Assembly (NCBI RefSeq): GCF_902493135.1 | Contig: NZ_CABUOD010000001.1 | Coordinates: 1-64,000, forward strand | Direction: 5' to 3' | DNA: 64,000 bases | Origin: an uncultured Parabacteroides sp. | Lineage (GTDB): Bacteria > Bacteroidota > Bacteroidia > Bacteroidales > Tannerellaceae | Shown here: one piece after another, positions 43,160 to 52,364 of the stretch | Layout of the letters: every line of letters begins with the position of its first letter | How positions within the stretch are numbered: the stretch's first letter is position 1 | The notes under the pieces: generated by a model | The model's input: the letters and a program-made list of their open reading frames with translations, nothing else | Database searches by the model: none | Told to the model about the DNA's origin: nothing | Program-made: the position numbers and the translations under genes

Positions 43160-44917
43160 ATGGCTACGAAAGGAATTGTAAAAGGGATCGTTTCCAACCT
43201 TGTTACCGTTGAGGTGGATGGACCGGTTTCCCAGAATGAGATCTGTTACATTTCCGTAGGAGGCGTGAAGCTGATGGCGGAAGTTATTAAGGTAATAGGC
43301 AAGAATGCTTTTGTACAGGTATTTGAGAGCACTCGCGGTATGCGGGTGGGCGACGAAGCCGAGTTTGAAGGGCATATGTTGGAGGTGACGTTGGGGCCGG
43401 GTATGTTGTCACGCAACTACGATGGTTTGCAGAACGACCTCGATAAGATGGAAGGCGTTTTCCTCAGACGTGGAGAATATACTTTCCCGTTGAACAATGA
43501 TAAGTTGTGGGATTTTAAGCCGCTTGCCCGGGTGGGCGACAAGGTGGCCGCCGGTGACTGGCTGGGTGAAGTGGACGAAAACTTCCAACCTCACAAGATC
43601 ATGGTCCCCTTTACCTTCAAAGGCGAATATACGGTGAAGAGCCTGAAAGAGGCGGGCGAATATACCATCAACGAAGTGATAGCCGTCTTGACGGACGAAG
43701 CCGGCAAAGATGTGGAGGTGACGATGATACAGCGCTGGCCTGTAAAACGCGCCATCACCTGTTATAAAGAGAAGCCACGTCCTTACAAGCTGCTCGAAAC
43801 GGGTGTCCGCACGATCGACACGGTGAACCCGATCGTGGAAGGCGGTACGGGATTCATCCCCGGACCGTTCGGAACCGGAAAGACCGTGCTCCAGCATGCC
43901 ATCTCCAAACAGGCGGAGGCCGATATCGTGATCATTGCCGCTTGTGGCGAACGTGCGAACGAGGTGGTGGAGATTTTTACCGAATTTCCCGAACTGATCG
44001 ACCCGCATACGGGCCGCAAGCTGATGGAGCGTACCATCATTATCGCCAATACGTCCAACATGCCTGTGGCTGCCCGTGAGGCATCCGTCTACACGGCCAT
44101 GACAATCGCCGAGTACTACAGGAGCATGGGATTGAAGGTGCTTTTGATGGCCGACTCGACTTCCCGTTGGGCACAGGCCTTGCGTGAGATGTCCAACCGT
44201 CTGGAAGAACTTCCCGGACCGGATGCGTTCCCGATGGACTTGTCCGCGATCGTGGCCAATTTCTATGCACGCGCCGGCTATGTGCATTTGAACAATGGTG
44301 AAACAGGCTCCGTGACCTTCATCGGTACGGTATCGCCTGCCGGGGGTAACCTGAAAGAACCTGTGACGGAAAACACGAAGAAGGTGGCCCGTTGTTTCTA
44401 CGCATTGGAGCAGGAACGTGCCGACCGTAAACGCTATCCGGCCGTGAACCCGATCGATAGTTACTCCAAATATCTGGAATATCCCGAATTTCAGGAATAT
44501 ATTGCGGGGCATATCTCTCCGACTTGGATCGACAAGGTGAACGAGATCAAGACCCGTATGTTGCGTGGAAAGGAGATTTCCGAACAGATCAACATCCTTG
44601 GTGACGACGGTGTCCCTGTGGAATATCACGTGATTTTCTGGAAGTCGGAACTGATCGACTTCGTGATCTTGCAACAGGATGCGTTCGATGCGATCGACGC
44701 GGTGACCCCTCTCGCGCGTCAGGAGTTCATGTTGGACAAGGTGGTCAAGATTTGCCATACCGAGTTCAAGTTCGACACTTTCCTCGAAGTAATGGAATAC
44801 TTTAAGAAGATGATCAACATCTTCAAGCAAATGAACTATTCCGAATATGAGAGTGAACAGTTCAAGAAGTTCGATGAGCAACTCGACGCATTGCTCAATG
44901 AGCAATTGGGTAAATGA
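43160..44917 (+). CDS. atpA: V-type ATP synthase subunit A (catalytic)
   Basis: 585 residues. The Walker A motif GPFGTGKT is at residues 235-242; the catalytic Glu lies in GERANEVVEIFTEFPEL, and Walker B is in GLKVLLMADSTSRWAQ. The nonhomologous bulge region of V/A-type A subunits is present before the P-loop (residues about 110-190). It hydrolyses or makes ATP in the V1 hexamer with subunit B. It follows the A/T-rich element with an ATG at 43160, and subunit B is 50 bases downstream. Confidence 0.98.
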   Translation: MATKGIVKGIVSNLVTVEVDGPVSQNEICYISVGGVKLMAEVIKVIGKNAFVQVFESTRGMRVGDEAEFEGHMLEVTLGPGMLSRNYDGLQNDLDKMEGVFLRRGEYTFPLNNDKLWDFKPLARVGDKVAAGDWLGEVDENFQPHKIMVPFTFKGEYTVKSLKEAGEYTINEVIAVLTDEAGKDVEVTMIQRWPVKRAITCYKEKPRPYKLLETGVRTIDTVNPIVEGGTGFIPGPFGTGKTVLQHAISKQAEADIVIIAACGERANEVVEIFTEFPELIDPHTGRKLMERTIIIANTSNMPVAAREASVYTAMTIAEYYRSMGLKVLLMADSTSRWAQALREMSNRLEELPGPDAFPMDLSAIVANFYARAGYVHLNNGETGSVTFIGTVSPAGGNLKEPVTENTKKVARCFYALEQERADRKRYPAVNPIDSYSKYLEYPEFQEYIAGHISPTWIDKVNEIKTRMLRGKEISEQINILGDDGVPVEYHVIFWKSELIDFVILQQDAFDAIDAVTPLARQEFMLDKVVKICHTEFKFDTFLEVMEYFKKMINIFKQMNYSEYESEQFKKFDEQLDALLNEQLGK

Positions 44918-44967
44918 CCGTGACGTGTGACAATATGACAAATGACAATTAATAAAATCGATTTTTT

Positions 44968-46293
44968 ATGAAGGCATTTCAAAAGATATATACAAAGATT
45001 ACCCAGATCACAAAGGCGACCTGTTCGCTGAAAGCAACGGGGGTGGGGTATGACGAGCTGGCCTCTGTCGACGGTAAGCTGGCTCAGGTGGTAAAGATCA
45101 TCGGCGACGAAGTGACCTTGCAGGTCTTTTCCGGAACGGAAGGCATCCGTACGAATGCCGAAGTCGTATTCATGGGAAAGGCTCCTTCCTTGAAGGTGGG
45201 CGACCAGCTGGCCGGCCGTTTCTTCAATGCGTATGGTGAGCCGATCGATGGCGGTCCCGTCCCCGAAGGCAAGGATGTCGAAATCGGAGGTCCGTCCGTG
45301 AACCCGGTTCGTCGCCAGCAACCTTCCGAGTTGATCGCTACGGGTATTGCCGGTATCGACCTCAACAATACGTTGGTGACCGGACAGAAGATCCCCTTCT
45401 TCGCCGACCCCGACCAGCCGTTCAACCAGGTAATGGCGATGGTTGCCTTGCGTGCCCAGTCCGATAAGATTATCCTGGGCGGTATGGGGATGACGAATGA
45501 CGACTACCTGTTCTTCAAGAATACGTTTAGCAATGCCGGTGCGCTGGATCGGATCGTCAGCTTTATCAACACGACGGAAGACCCGTCCGTGGAGCGCATT
45601 CTGATTCCCGATATGGCTTTGTGCGCGGCCGAATATTTTGCCGTGCAGAAGAACGAAAAAGTGCTGGTGCTGCTTACCGATATGACCAACTATGCGGATG
45701 CTTTGGCGATCGTGTCCAATCGTATGGACCAGATCCCGTCGAAGGACTCCATGCCGGGTTCCCTGTATTCCGATTTGGCTAAGATCTATGAGAAAGCCGT
45801 CCAGTTCCCTGCCGGCGGTTCGATCACGATTATTGCCGTGACGACCCTCTCCGGTGGCGACATCACGCATGCCGTACCTGACAATACGGGTTACATCACC
45901 GAAGGCCAGTTGTACCTCCGCAAGGATAGCGATGTCGGCAAGGTAATCGTCGACCCGTTCCGAAGCCTGTCCCGTCTGAAACAATTGGTGACCGGGAAGA
46001 AGACGCGCGAGGACCATCCGCAGATGATGAATGCCGCCGTCCGTCTGTATGCCGATGCCGCCAATGCGAAGACGAAGATGGAGAACGGTTTCGACCTGAC
46101 GGACTACGACAACCGTACGTTGGCTTTCGCAAAGGACTATTCCGAAAAGCTCTTGGCTATCGACGTCAACCTCGACACGACCGAAATGCTCGATGTGGCA
46201 TGGGGCTTGTTCGGCGAATATTTCGATCCTGCCGAAGTGAATATCAAACAGGCGTTGGTCGATAAATACTGGAAGAGTGACGGGGCAAATTAA
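44968..46293 (+). CDS. atpB: V-type ATP synthase subunit B (regulatory)
   Basis: 441 residues. Homologous to subunit A but without a working P-loop (the corresponding segment is GQKIPFFADPDQPFNQ), as usual for B. Typical B motifs are VLLTDMTNYADAL, MPGSLYSDLAKIYEKA and GSITIIAVTTLSGGDITHAVPDN. It alternates with A in the V1 ring. The S23 gene and its repeats follow at 46304. Confidence 0.97.
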   Translation: MKAFQKIYTKITQITKATCSLKATGVGYDELASVDGKLAQVVKIIGDEVTLQVFSGTEGIRTNAEVVFMGKAPSLKVGDQLAGRFFNAYGEPIDGGPVPEGKDVEIGGPSVNPVRRQQPSELIATGIAGIDLNNTLVTGQKIPFFADPDQPFNQVMAMVALRAQSDKIILGGMGMTNDDYLFFKNTFSNAGALDRIVSFINTTEDPSVERILIPDMALCAAEYFAVQKNEKVLVLLTDMTNYADALAIVSNRMDQIPSKDSMPGSLYSDLAKIYEKAVQFPAGGSITIIAVTTLSGGDITHAVPDNTGYITEGQLYLRKDSDVGKVIVDPFRSLSRLKQLVTGKKTREDHPQMMNAAVRLYADAANAKTKMENGFDLTDYDNRTLAFAKDYSEKLLAIDVNLDTTEMLDVAWGLFGEYFDPAEVNIKQALVDKYWKSDGAN

Positions 46294-46303
46294 AAAATGA
46301 AAG

Positions 46304-46683
46304 AATTAAAGAATTAAAAATGAAAAGGGATAGTGCGATAAAGATTAAAAGCATGAATTTTGCAATACGGATTATTAAGTTGAGACGATTTTTGCAAAAT
46401 GCGAAAGAATTTGATTTGTCAAGTCAAGTCGCACGTTCCGGCACTGCTATTGGTGCATTGATAAGAGAAGCTGAGTATGCAGAAAGTAAAGCTGATTTCG
46501 TTCATAAAATGAGAATCGCTTTGAAAGAAGCAAATGAAACATCTTATTGGCTTGAATTATTATATAAGACTGAAATTTTGGATAACAATATATATAATTC
46601 GGTAAAAGCCGATAATGAGGAATTAAAGAAAATGCTGGTTTGCATTATCAATACCTCAATAAAATCCCTTTAATTCTTTAATT
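46304..46683. mobile_element. A/T-rich inverted-repeat cassette carrying an S23-type gene
   Basis: Perfect 15-base inverted repeats, AATTAAAGAATTAAA (46304-46318) and its reverse complement (46669-46683), tightly flank the S23 gene: the start codon is 2 bases inside the left arm and the stop codon is within the right arm. Related A/T inverted repeats without a gene occur at 43040-43135 and 58240-58304. The cassette splits the ATPase operon between subunits B and D. No transposase is present; movement is inferred. Confidence 0.6.
46320..46673 (+). CDS. Four-helix-bundle protein (S23 / 23S rRNA intervening-sequence family)
   Basis: 117 residues. The TIGR02436/S23 pattern is visible: IKSMNFAIRIIKLRRFLQ, then SQVARSGTAIGALIREAEYAESKADFVHKMRIALKEANETSYWLELL. 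Members form a pentameric or tetrameric helical bundle, bind nucleic acid or diversity-generating retroelement partners (Avd-like), and are found in 23S rRNA insertions and as scattered genes in Bacteroidetes. A/T-rich codons contrast with the ATPase genes. Its position inside the operon is unusual and suggests insertion; it would be co-transcribed with the ATPase. Confidence 0.92.
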   Translation: MKRDSAIKIKSMNFAIRIIKLRRFLQNAKEFDLSSQVARSGTAIGALIREAEYAESKADFVHKMRIALKEANETSYWLELLYKTEILDNNIYNSVKADNEELKKMLVCIINTSIKSL

Positions 46684-46701
46684 ATTAAATATTAATTTCG
46701 A

Positions 46702-47322
46702 ATGATAAAGTTTCAATATAATAAAACCTCTCTTCAGCAATTGGAAAAGCAACTGAAGATGCGTGAGCGTTCCTTGCCGACGATCAAGAGTAAGGAAAGC
46801 GCCTTACGTCTCGAAGTGAAGCGGACCAAAGACGAAGTGACGAAATTGGAACTTCAGCTTGAACAGGAGATACAGAGTTATGAAAACATGGTGGCTTTGT
46901 GGAACGAGTTCAATCCCGAACTGATCGCAGTGCGGGATGTTTCTCTCTCTACCAAAAAGATAGCCGGCGTGGTGGTCCCTGTGTTGGACGAGATCGAATT
47001 CGAGATCGGCCGTTATAGCCTGTTCAATGCCCCTGCCTGGTTTACCGACGGTATCGAGCTATTGAAAAAATTGGCGCGTACCGGTATCGAAACCGAGTTT
47101 TCGGGTATGAAGCTGGAGTTGTTGGAGCATGCGCGGAAGAAAACCACTCAGAAAGTGAACCTTTTTGAGAAGGTGCAGATCCCGGGTTATAAAGATGCGA
47201 TCCGTAAGGTGAAACGATTTATGGAAGACGAGGAAAGTCTCTCCAAGTCATCACAAAAGATCATGCGGGGGAATCAGGAAAAGCGTAAAGCGAAAGAAGA
47301 AAAAGAGGAGGCTGAAGTATGA
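46702..47322 (+). CDS. atpD: V-type ATP synthase subunit D (central stalk)
   Basis: 206 residues, dominated by two long antiparallel helices (residues about 5-75 and 140-205) as in the rotor shaft: LQQLEKQLKMRERSLPTIKSK at the start and KVNLFEKVQIPGYKDAIRKVK near the end, the segment that is most conserved in D. It couples ring rotation to the A3B3 head. It overlaps subunit I by 4 bases. Confidence 0.93.
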   Translation: MIKFQYNKTSLQQLEKQLKMRERSLPTIKSKESALRLEVKRTKDEVTKLELQLEQEIQSYENMVALWNEFNPELIAVRDVSLSTKKIAGVVVPVLDEIEFEIGRYSLFNAPAWFTDGIELLKKLARTGIETEFSGMKLELLEHARKKTTQKVNLFEKVQIPGYKDAIRKVKRFMEDEESLSKSSQKIMRGNQEKRKAKEEKEEAEV

Positions 47323-49142
47323 TAGTAAAGATGAGCAAATATGCCTTTATGGTATATCATAGAGAATATGATGCGTTCCTCACGACTCTCCGCGAATTGG
47401 GTGTTGTGCATGTGAAGGAAACGAACTCGATTCTGGATAATGCGGAACTACAGGCTTTGTTGGCCGAACGGAAACAGGTCAATGCGGCTATCCGTTATTG
47501 CAAGAGCCTGAACTCCCAGACGAAAGAAGGGGTGGCTCTCGCTCCGGCGCGTGAGTTGACGAAGGCCGAAGGGCTGAAGCTGGCGGGCAAGCTGGAAGAA
47601 ATGCAAGAAGAGAAGGTCCGTTTGCAAGCAGTAAAAGCTTCGCTTGAGAAGGATATCGCGTATATGGATATCTGGGGAGAGTTCAGCTATGCAAATATCA
47701 GACGGTTGAAAGAGGCGGGCTTCGATGTGACGTTTTTTACTTGCCCGACTTCCAAATACGAACCTAAATGGGGAGAAGAGTATAACGCTTTCTTGGTTAA
47801 TAATTTCCAGTCGGTCACCTATTTCGTGACGGTCACCAAGACGGGGACGCCGATCGATATCGATGCCGAGCGTCCGAAAATGCCTGACCGGGGCTTGGCG
47901 AAACTTCATCTCGCGATGGAGCAATTGCTGGACAATATCAAGGCATTGGACAACCGGTTGAAGGAATATGCGGCCGGGCAATACAATACATTGGTCGAGT
48001 TGGAAAAGAACATCCAAAACGAATTCAACCTTTCCAATACATTGGTGCAGACGGATCGTGAAGCCGGTGATAAGCTGATGTTGTTGGAAGGCTTCGTCCC
48101 CGCGGAAGAGGCTCCGGCTATGGAGGCCGCCCTTGAAAAAGAAGGTTACTATTTTCAGGAATTGGATATACAGGATGGGGACCGGGTCCCGATCAAGCTG
48201 AAAAATAACAAGTTCAGCCGGTTGTACGAACCGATCACCAAGATGTTCTCCTTGCCGAACTATGCCGAGTTCGACCCGACGCCTCTTTTTGCCCCTTTCT
48301 TCATGCTTTTCTTCGGGTTGTGTTTCGGAGACGGGGGATATGGTTTGTTGGTGTTATTGGTTTGCACGTTCCTCAAGCGGAAAGTCAATCCGGACTTCAA
48401 GCCTTATCTGACCTTGTTCCAATATTTGGGCTTGGCGGCGATAATCGTCGGCACCTGCACGGGGTCTTTCTTCGGGATCGCATTGGCCGATGTCCCGGCA
48501 TTCTCGAAAGTGAAAGATTACTTTGTGAGTAGCGACAATCTGATGACATTCTCGATCGTTATCGGCTTGGTCCAGATTATCTTCGGAAAGACGGTTGCCG
48601 CTTTTAAGATGAAAGCGCAGAAGGGTGTCAAATATAGTATCGCTCCTTTTGCCTGGGTTTTTGTCATTACGGCTTTGGCGCTGGCATTCGGACTTCCGAT
48701 GCTGAATTTGCAATTGCCAGAAAGCGTCAAGACGGTCTTTATCGGCATTGCGGTTGTCGGCTTGGTTGTCGCTTACCTGTATAATTCGCCGGGAAAGAAT
48801 GTCTTCCTGAATTTCGGTACGGGACTTTGGAATACCTATAACATGGCTTCCGGGTTGCTGGGCGACACGTTGTCGTACATCCGGTTGTTTGCAATCGGCT
48901 TGACAGGCGCGATTTTGGGAGGTGTATTCAACCAGTTGGCCGTAGATATGACGGAGGGCATGAACATCGTGTTGCGTGCGGTATGCATGTTGCTGATCCT
49001 GCTGGTCGGCCATGCTATCAACATCGGGCTTTGTACGATCAGTTCGCTTGTCCATCCTCTACGTCTTATCTTTGTCGAATATTATAAAAATGCCGAATTT
49101 GAAGGAGGAGGTAAAGAGTACCGGCCTTTTAAGAAAGCATAG
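47319..49142 (+). CDS. atpI: V-type ATP synthase subunit I (membrane stator, a-subunit)
   Basis: 607 residues. The N-terminal ~330 residues are a soluble, coiled-coil cytoplasmic arm (KVRLQAVKASLEKDIAYMDIW). The C-terminal half has seven to eight membrane helices. The essential Arg that faces the rotor site lies in GDTLSYIRLFAIGLTGAIL. It forms the ion half-channels with subunit K. Start ATG overlaps the stop of subunit D. Confidence 0.95.
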   Translation: MIVKMSKYAFMVYHREYDAFLTTLRELGVVHVKETNSILDNAELQALLAERKQVNAAIRYCKSLNSQTKEGVALAPARELTKAEGLKLAGKLEEMQEEKVRLQAVKASLEKDIAYMDIWGEFSYANIRRLKEAGFDVTFFTCPTSKYEPKWGEEYNAFLVNNFQSVTYFVTVTKTGTPIDIDAERPKMPDRGLAKLHLAMEQLLDNIKALDNRLKEYAAGQYNTLVELEKNIQNEFNLSNTLVQTDREAGDKLMLLEGFVPAEEAPAMEAALEKEGYYFQELDIQDGDRVPIKLKNNKFSRLYEPITKMFSLPNYAEFDPTPLFAPFFMLFFGLCFGDGGYGLLVLLVCTFLKRKVNPDFKPYLTLFQYLGLAAIIVGTCTGSFFGIALADVPAFSKVKDYFVSSDNLMTFSIVIGLVQIIFGKTVAAFKMKAQKGVKYSIAPFAWVFVITALALAFGLPMLNLQLPESVKTVFIGIAVVGLVVAYLYNSPGKNVFLNFGTGLWNTYNMASGLLGDTLSYIRLFAIGLTGAILGGVFNQLAVDMTEGMNIVLRAVCMLLILLVGHAINIGLCTISSLVHPLRLIFVEYYKNAEFEGGGKEYRPFKKA

Positions 49143-49218
49143 GCAAACGAGATATGTTTTCCATTATTAAAAAGTAAATTAAACAATAACAAAAAAATAA
49201 ATTAAAACAATTATCATT

Positions 49219-49671
49219 ATGGAACCAATTTTATTAGCTTATCTGGGTATTGCGTTGATGACAGGTCTGACTTTCATCGGTAGTAGTTATGGGGTGACGA
49301 TAGCGGGTAACGCCGTTGTCGGGGCAATGAAGAAAAACCCCGATGCACTGGGTACTTATATTGCGTTAAGCGCATTGCCTTCTTCTCAGGGATTGTATGG
49401 ATTCGTGGGCTATTTCATGATGCAGAAGTTTCTGGTCGATAGCATTACGATGTTGAATGCGACCGCTATCTTCGGTGCAGGTTTGGTGTTAGGTTTTGCC
49501 GGTTTGTTCTCTTCCATCCGACAGGCGGAAGTTTGTGCAAATGGTATCGCTGGTGTCGGGGCCGGTCACAATGTGTTCGGTGCTACTATGGTGATGGCCG
49601 TATTCCCCGAATTGTATGCCATCTTGGCTTTGTTGGTTGTTATCCTGATCGGTGGTACTCTTCCGGTATAA
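49219..49671 (+). CDS. atpK: V-type ATP synthase subunit K (rotor ring), sodium-type ligand set
   Basis: 150 residues: two helical hairpins (four membrane helices), the duplicated V-type form. Residues Leu53, Ser56 and Gln57 in LPSSQGLYGF, Gln102 in GLFSSIRQAEV and Glu131 in FPELYAIL align with the sodium ligands of Enterococcus hirae NtpK (Leu61, Thr64, Gln65, Gln110, Glu139), with Ser for Thr. The first hairpin has no carboxylate. The ring is therefore predicted to carry Na+. It is the last gene of the operon. Confidence 0.95.
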   Translation: MEPILLAYLGIALMTGLTFIGSSYGVTIAGNAVVGAMKKNPDALGTYIALSALPSSQGLYGFVGYFMMQKFLVDSITMLNATAIFGAGLVLGFAGLFSSIRQAEVCANGIAGVGAGHNVFGATMVMAVFPELYAILALLVVILIGGTLPV

Positions 49672-49694
49672 TATCATAAAATAAACTAAGGAGG

Positions 49695-49839
49695 AGGTGT
49701 GTCAAAACTCCTTTATCACGATCTTTTAGGCACGGATTTCACGGATTTACACGGATAAATTTATTATCTTTCCGTGTAATCCGCGTAATCCGTGCCTAAA
49801 TTATGTCTATTGTAAACAAGATTTTCTTTTGACACACCT
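49695..49839. repeat. Nested inverted-repeat element, ACGGATTTACACGGAT type (copy 2)
   Basis: Outer 13-base perfect arms at 49695-49707 (AGGTGTGTCAAAA) and 49827-49839. Inner arms of about 31 bases, 49725-49755 and 49770-49800, are complementary apart from a few mismatches (TTTAGGCACGGATT and its complement at the ends). Related to copy 1 at 25441. It sits between the ATPase operon and the S9 peptidase gene and could terminate transcription both ways. Confidence 0.75.
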
Positions 49840-49867
49840 TCTTTTATTTATATAAAAACAACGTCAA

Positions 49868-52306
49868 ATGAAAAAACAACTACTATTAGCGATGCTTTGT
49901 GCCGGTATGTTCTGCGGTACGGAAGCTCAAGGGCAGGAGACGGAGCGGCTATCCGGATACGTTCAAGCGGAACGTTTCACGAAAGAGAAGCTAAACACGA
50001 TGCTTTTCTCCACTTCTGTCGATCCACATTGGTTCCGGAAGGGCAATAGTTTCTGGTATGAATATAAGACCGGCAACGGCAATGCCTGGTATGTCGTCGA
50101 TCCGGTGGCAAAGACGAAGCGTCCGCTTTTCGACCTCGACGATATCGCTGCGCAGATAACCGAGATCGTCAAAGACCCGTTCACCGCCCAGCAACTACCC
50201 ATCCGGAAGCTCGAAGCAGGAGAGGACGGACGCACTTTCACTTTTCAGATCACTTCTTCGCAAGATGCCAAGAAAGACAGTACTGACAAGGATAAAGGGC
50301 CGAAGAAAGAGATCTTCTTTTTCTCCTACGACTATCCTACGCGCAAGCTGACTTGGCTCAAGGATAAGAAAAAAGAGACGGAATATCCCGACTGGGCCTC
50401 TTTCTCACCCGATGGCAGGACGGTCGTGTATGCAAAAGATCTGAACCTCTACCGGATGTCCCGTGAGGACTACGAGAAGTTGAAGAAAGACGATAAGGAT
50501 AGTACGGTTACGGACATACAACTCACAACTTTCGGTGTGAAAGACTTCGGTTTCGGCCAACCTTATAGTTTACTAAACACCGACACGCTTTGCAATGGTA
50601 AACGGAAAGGGGTTTGGGGTATCGTCTGGTCACCCGATTCCCGCTATTTCGCCGTGACGGTTGAAGACGAACGTGCCGTGAAAGATCTCTGGGTAATCAA
50701 CTCCATGGCTTCGCCCCGCCCGACATTGGAAACCTACAAATACCAGATGCCCGGCGAGAAGGAAGCGCCTGTCGAACACCTGTTCCTGTTCGATATGAAC
50801 GACAATAGCTACAAGGAAATTCGTACGTCCGCATTCAAAGACCAGACGTTGCGTCTGGCACGTCGGCCGTGGCAACAGAAAGATCGCGACCGGAAAGAGG
50901 TGGCGAGTGTTTGGCTGGGCGATAACGACCGTTTCTTCGTCACCCGTTCGAGCCGTGACCTTCACCGCATCGACATTTGTTCGTATACGGTCGGCCAGGA
51001 TTCTATTCGTCCGATTATCGAAGAACGGATGAACACGTATCAGGAAGTTCGCCCGTTGGCAACCGTCGGCAATGGCAAAGAACTGATCCAGTGGAGCGAA
51101 CGCGACGGTTGGGCGCACCTGTACCTCTATGACGGCGAAGGCAACCTGAAGAACCGCATCACACGCGGCCCTTGGCATGTGGATCAGATCGTGAAGGTGG
51201 ACGAAGCCAAACGTGTCGTTTATTTCCTGGCTAACGGGAAAGATAAAGATGAAAATCCCTACTACGAACATCTGTATCGTGTGGGTCTCGATGGAAATGG
51301 TTTGCAACAGGTCACTCCGGGCGACTATTTCCACATGGTCAGCATGGATGACAATGCGGCCTTCGTGGTTAATAACTATTCGCGTGTGAACACGATCCCG
51401 CGTACGGATTTGATGGATAGTAACGGCCGGAAACTGATGACGCTCGAAGAGAGCGACTTCTCTGGGTTGCTGGCGGCCGGTTACCGGTTTCCCGAACCTT
51501 TCAAGGTGAAGGCGGCAGATGGCGTAACCGATCTCTACGGTGTGATGTACAAACCGTTCAACTTCGATTCAACGGCCCTGTATCCGATCATCGATTATGT
51601 ATATCCGGGCCCGCAGGTCGAAGCTACCGTTTATCCGTTCAGCCGCATGAGCGTGCGCACGGATCGTCTGGCACAGGCCGGCTTCGTCGTGATCACGGTC
51701 GGGAACCGGGGCGGACATCCGAGCCGTTCGAAATGGTATCATAACTTCGGCTATGGCAACTTGCGCGATTACGGGTTGGCGGATCAGAAGGCGGCTATCG
51801 AGCAATTGGCCAACCGCTATTCATTTATCGACATCAATCGCGTCGGCATTCATGGCCATTCGGGTGGCGGATTCATGTCTACGGCTGCTATCCTGCAATA
51901 TCCCGACTTCTTCAAGGCTGCCGTTTCGTGTGCCGGAAACCATGACAACCGCATTTATAACCGTTGGTGGAGCGAAACGCATCATGGCGTGAAGGAAGTG
52001 GTCTGCGAAAAGGGTGACACGACTTTCGTCTACAACATCAAGACGAATGAAGAGATCGCTCCGCGCTTGAAGGGGCACCTGATGCTCGTACACGGTGATA
52101 TCGACAATAATGTCCATCCGGGTAATACGCTACGTGTGGCAGATGCCCTGATCCGAGCCGGAAAACGCTTCGATATGTTGCTTTTGCCGCAACAACGACA
52201 TGGCTTCGGTGACATGGACGAATATTTCTATTGGCGTATGGTCGACTATTTCTCCCGTAACTTGCTCGGCGAGCAGGAGACATCGGTAGATATCCCGAAA
52301 CGATAA
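49868..52306 (+). CDS. S9-family prolyl oligopeptidase / dipeptidyl peptidase IV-like
   Basis: 812 residues. Signal peptide (LLLAMLCAGMFCGTEAQG), DPP4-type beta-propeller (about residues 60-560), then the alpha/beta-hydrolase catalytic domain. The nucleophile Ser665 is in GIHGHSGGGF, the Asp in VHGDIDNNVHPG and the His in QQRHGFGDMDE. Such enzymes remove Xaa-Pro or Xaa-Ala dipeptides in the periplasm of saccharolytic and proteolytic Bacteroidales. Single gene, with a hairpin terminator 2 bases after the stop. Confidence 0.94.
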   Translation: MKKQLLLAMLCAGMFCGTEAQGQETERLSGYVQAERFTKEKLNTMLFSTSVDPHWFRKGNSFWYEYKTGNGNAWYVVDPVAKTKRPLFDLDDIAAQITEIVKDPFTAQQLPIRKLEAGEDGRTFTFQITSSQDAKKDSTDKDKGPKKEIFFFSYDYPTRKLTWLKDKKKETEYPDWASFSPDGRTVVYAKDLNLYRMSREDYEKLKKDDKDSTVTDIQLTTFGVKDFGFGQPYSLLNTDTLCNGKRKGVWGIVWSPDSRYFAVTVEDERAVKDLWVINSMASPRPTLETYKYQMPGEKEAPVEHLFLFDMNDNSYKEIRTSAFKDQTLRLARRPWQQKDRDRKEVASVWLGDNDRFFVTRSSRDLHRIDICSYTVGQDSIRPIIEERMNTYQEVRPLATVGNGKELIQWSERDGWAHLYLYDGEGNLKNRITRGPWHVDQIVKVDEAKRVVYFLANGKDKDENPYYEHLYRVGLDGNGLQQVTPGDYFHMVSMDDNAAFVVNNYSRVNTIPRTDLMDSNGRKLMTLEESDFSGLLAAGYRFPEPFKVKAADGVTDLYGVMYKPFNFDSTALYPIIDYVYPGPQVEATVYPFSRMSVRTDRLAQAGFVVITVGNRGGHPSRSKWYHNFGYGNLRDYGLADQKAAIEQLANRYSFIDINRVGIHGHSGGGFMSTAAILQYPDFFKAAVSCAGNHDNRIYNRWWSETHHGVKEVVCEKGDTTFVYNIKTNEEIAPRLKGHLMLVHGDIDNNVHPGNTLRVADALIRAGKRFDMLLLPQQRHGFGDMDEYFYWRMVDYFSRNLLGEQETSVDIPKR

Positions 52307-52307
52307 C

Positions 52308-52363
52308 TGAAGTGCACCCCAAAGTTTTATGTCTGACTTTTGGGGTGCACTTCACCTTTTTTT
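52308..52363. terminator. Strong bidirectional terminator
   Basis: Arms TGAAGTGCACCCCAAAGT (52308-52325) and ACTTTTGGGGTGCACTTCA (52336-52354) are complementary save for one extra base. A run of T follows (52357-52363). It separates the convergent peptidase and HU genes. Confidence 0.85.
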
Positions 52364-52364
52364 G

